NCBI RefSeq assembly: GCF_014191425.1 | Contig: NZ_JACHWP010000001.1 | Location: 248,001-312,000, forward strand | Source: Helcobacillus massiliensis | Lineage (GTDB): Bacteria > Actinomycetota > Actinomycetes > Actinomycetales > Dermabacteraceae | DNA: 64,000 nt | Direction of reading: 5' to 3' | Notes under the pieces: generated by a model | The model's database searches: none | Told to the model about the DNA's origin: nothing | Seen by the model: the letters and a program-made list of their open reading frames with translations, nothing else | Program-made: the position numbers and the translations under genes | In this document: positions 62,320 to 64,000 of the stretch, one piece after another | Position numbering within the stretch: position 1 is the stretch's first letter | How the letters are laid out: each line of letters opens with the position of its first letter

Positions 62320-63495
62320 ATGACTATCTCCGTGACCCTGGGCGGGGGTGTTGCGTCCATCGACCGCGAGGTCTTCGAGCTACTTTTCGACAACTCGACG
62401 GTGCGCAACTACAAGGACTACACGACCGCTCTCTCGGCGGGAGTCATCGCGTTCAAGGACCTGCTCGACCTCTCACGCAAGGCAGAGATCCCCTACCCTC
62501 TCTTCTTCGCTCCACTGCCGGTTGTCACGGCTCAAGTCGATCTGAAGACGCGGAAACTGCTCCAGGGCGTGCGCAAGGGGACATTCTCGCTCAACTCACG
62601 TGCCACGATCGAGCTGGCCGACGTCGAGCTGATCATCAAGGACCTCGTACGGAAGCAGGAGTTGGTGAAGAAGCACGACCCGACCCTGAAGAGGAATCCG
62701 ATCGTCGGGATGCTCCGTAAATCCACTGGCGGCCCGGTCCGTGACGCCCAGGCCCTCCTCACGGCGCTCGGCTTCTCGACCCAAGACATTCAAGCGACGA
62801 AGAACAAAACCGCAGCTGCAGAGCTGTTCATCAGCCGCCTCGAAGCGAACCACATCCTCGTCTCGCGCAGCGTGAACGGCTACATGCCCCAGACGTTGTC
62901 AAAAGCCAAGTTCAGCGGCCTGACGGTCCGGGATGGCAAGGTCCCTTACATCTTCTTGACGGGCGGTTCCCATGGAGAGGACGAGGAGCCGGTCGGTCGC
63001 CAGGTCTTCACACTCGCGCTCCTGGCCGTGCTCGTGGCTCGTCGGGTCTTCGTGCCGGTCACCATGGACACTCGACAGATTGAAGCGTCACCCGGGCCGG
63101 AGTACGGCATCGTCGCGGAGATGCTGATGCCTGCGGTCCAACTGCGTCAGTGTTCGCTCTCCTCGCTAGACGAGGTAGGCGAGGTCGCCGACCACTTCAA
63201 GGTGACCCCCAGCGCCATCGTTGTCCGCTCCGCCCTGCTCAAGCTTCTTGACCGCTCGGTGGCCGATGACTACCTCGCCGAACTGGCAAAGGCTTACTCC
63301 GCGCGCCCTAAGCCTCCGGCGCGAACGCCAAAGCCTGTCAACGCGATTCGGAAGTACAACGGGAGGGAGTTCTCTGTGCGGATGCTGGACGCATTGGATA
63401 GTGGGCGGATAACGCCGCGAGAGTTCTGTCAGTTGGCCTGCTCAAACCGGATCGGCGTGTTCGATATCCCCGACTTCCGGAGCGCCGTCTGGTGA
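62320..63495 (+). CDS. ImmA/IrrE-like protein lacking the zinc-peptidase motif
   Basis: 391 residues. The order of segments fits ImmA/IrrE (DUF955) proteins: FSGLTVRDGKVPYIFL, GRQVFTLALLAVLVARR (226-242), MLMPAVQL (268-275) and LDEVGEVADHFKVTPSAIVVRSALLKL (283-309). Where active members read FTLAHELxH, this one has FTLALLAVL, so HExxH is gone. The N-terminal 180 residues are helical with no recognised domain. ATGA overlap with the PIN-like gene indicates a functional pair. Family assignment is inferred by eye. Confidence 0.6.
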   Translation: MTISVTLGGGVASIDREVFELLFDNSTVRNYKDYTTALSAGVIAFKDLLDLSRKAEIPYPLFFAPLPVVTAQVDLKTRKLLQGVRKGTFSLNSRATIELADVELIIKDLVRKQELVKKHDPTLKRNPIVGMLRKSTGGPVRDAQALLTALGFSTQDIQATKNKTAAAELFISRLEANHILVSRSVNGYMPQTLSKAKFSGLTVRDGKVPYIFLTGGSHGEDEEPVGRQVFTLALLAVLVARRVFVPVTMDTRQIEASPGPEYGIVAEMLMPAVQLRQCSLSSLDEVGEVADHFKVTPSAIVVRSALLKLLDRSVADDYLAELAKAYSARPKPPARTPKPVNAIRKYNGREFSVRMLDALDSGRITPREFCQLACSNRIGVFDIPDFRSAVW

Positions 63496-63917
63496 GCAGG
63501 CGCTACTTGGTGGACAACAACGCCCTCTCGCGGCTCACGTCGACGCAGCGGACCAGTAGCTTCTTCCTGGAGCACTGCCATCTGACTGCCGACGTCCTCC
63601 ACGAAGCGCGCGGCTACGTCGAGCCGGAGCTCGAAGACCGAGAGGTCCCTCTGACGCCGCAGGTGCTCAACCGGCTCATCGAAGTGATGGCGGATGCACA
63701 GGTTGGCGACACGAGCTTGGTGGACTTGTATGCAAACAAGGGCACTGCCGATCCGGTCATGATCGCCTTCACCCTTGAGGCGCGTGACTTCGAGCGCAAT
63801 ACTCTCCTCCCGGATACCTGGGTGATCGTCACGGATGACAAGGCGGTTACAGCAGCCGCTGGATGCTTTGGGCTTGATGTCATCTCAAGCAGTGAGTTTC
63901 GGCAACTGTTTCCCTGA
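63492..63917 (+). CDS. PIN-like (DUF4411-type) protein
   Basis: 141 residues, GTG start within the preceding stop. YLVDNNALSRL gives the first acidic position, DVLHEARGY the second region, GTADPVMIAFTLEARD the third and WVIVTDDKAV the fourth, the spacing expected of PIN-fold nucleases. DUF4411 PIN-like proteins are known to be paired with ImmA/IrrE proteins as toxin-antitoxin-like units. RNase activity is inferred only. Confidence 0.65.
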   Translation: MSRRYLVDNNALSRLTSTQRTSSFFLEHCHLTADVLHEARGYVEPELEDREVPLTPQVLNRLIEVMADAQVGDTSLVDLYANKGTADPVMIAFTLEARDFERNTLLPDTWVIVTDDKAVTAAAGCFGLDVISSSEFRQLFP

Positions 63918-63930
63918 TTCCTCTTGTGCT

Positions 63931-63945
63931 CGCGGCAGAGCCGCG
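63931..63945 (+). terminator. Stem-loop after the defence operon
   Basis: CGCGGC-AGA-GCCGCG, a 6-bp stem 14 nt after the PIN-like gene. Short but GC-only; there is no T-tract. No gene is seen from here to the window end. Confidence 0.35.
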
Positions 63946-64000
63946 CCGGGTAATCCCATGAGGACCCGGCTGCGCCCGCAAGCGCCGATTCACCCGAGCA

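Overview
The window is high-GC DNA with actinobacterial gene content and order: mtrAB-lpqB-comF-hpf-secA, prfB-ftsE-ftsX-M23-smpB-ssrA, two WhiB genes, PdtaS next to WhiB1, and a galactofuranan synthesis and export cluster. Mycolic-acid genes are absent from the window. The combination fits Actinomycetota, probably order Micrococcales (a Dermabacteraceae-like member is my guess), but nothing here fixes the genus.

Positions 1-46452 are core chromosome. 1-6466: cell-wall galactan genes (two family 2 glycosyltransferases, Glf, a GlfT2-like polymerase, a Wzm/Wzt ABC exporter). 6467-16670: TIGR03089 and FolC-like genes, whiB2, a very large membrane glycosyltransferase, DUF5719, a zincin-like protein, DUF3499, and a phosphomannomutase carrying a fused Trm112-like zinc domain. 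16711-25028: MtrAB two-component system, a disrupted lpqB, comF, hpf and secA. 25129-35651: small conserved actinobacterial genes, the first part of a split Tad pilus locus (CpaB and CpaE), PdtaS, WhiB1, an HMCES-type peptidase and a BrkB-type membrane protein. 35850-40552: the rest of the Tad locus (CpaF, TadB, TadC, Flp, three TadE/TadG-like proteins). 40657-46452: prfB, ftsEX, an EnvC-like M23 protein, smpB and tmRNA.

An integrated island starts exactly at the 3' end of the tmRNA gene and runs past the right edge. It opens with a large serine integrase whose last ten codons and stop are read from host tmRNA DNA, and a small serine recombinase. Directly beside a dyad upstream of that recombinase sits an 11.15-kb TniA/TniB transposon (48653-59806) with related inverted ends (TGTGRCTTCG...) and a perfect 8-bp target duplication (GCGGGATT). 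It carries its own resolvase and res-like region plus a metal-resistance cargo: two CmtR-CadD modules, a P1B-type ATPase, a CadC-like repressor with a CDF exporter and a 46-residue membrane protein, and a divergent merR/merA pair. Right of the transposon (59945-63917) lies a compact four-gene operon that looks like an unassigned defence system: an EcoRI-type adenine methyltransferase with an altered catalytic motif, a DUF262-HNH nuclease, an ImmA/IrrE-like protein without its zinc motif, and a PIN-like protein.

Two genome-scale signals stand out. The 10-mer CCCGTCGGCC occurs about 18 times on both strands of the core part and was not seen in the island. Many genes start 6-7 nt after a -10 box, which indicates leaderless mRNAs. 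No CRISPR array or tRNA gene was recognised.
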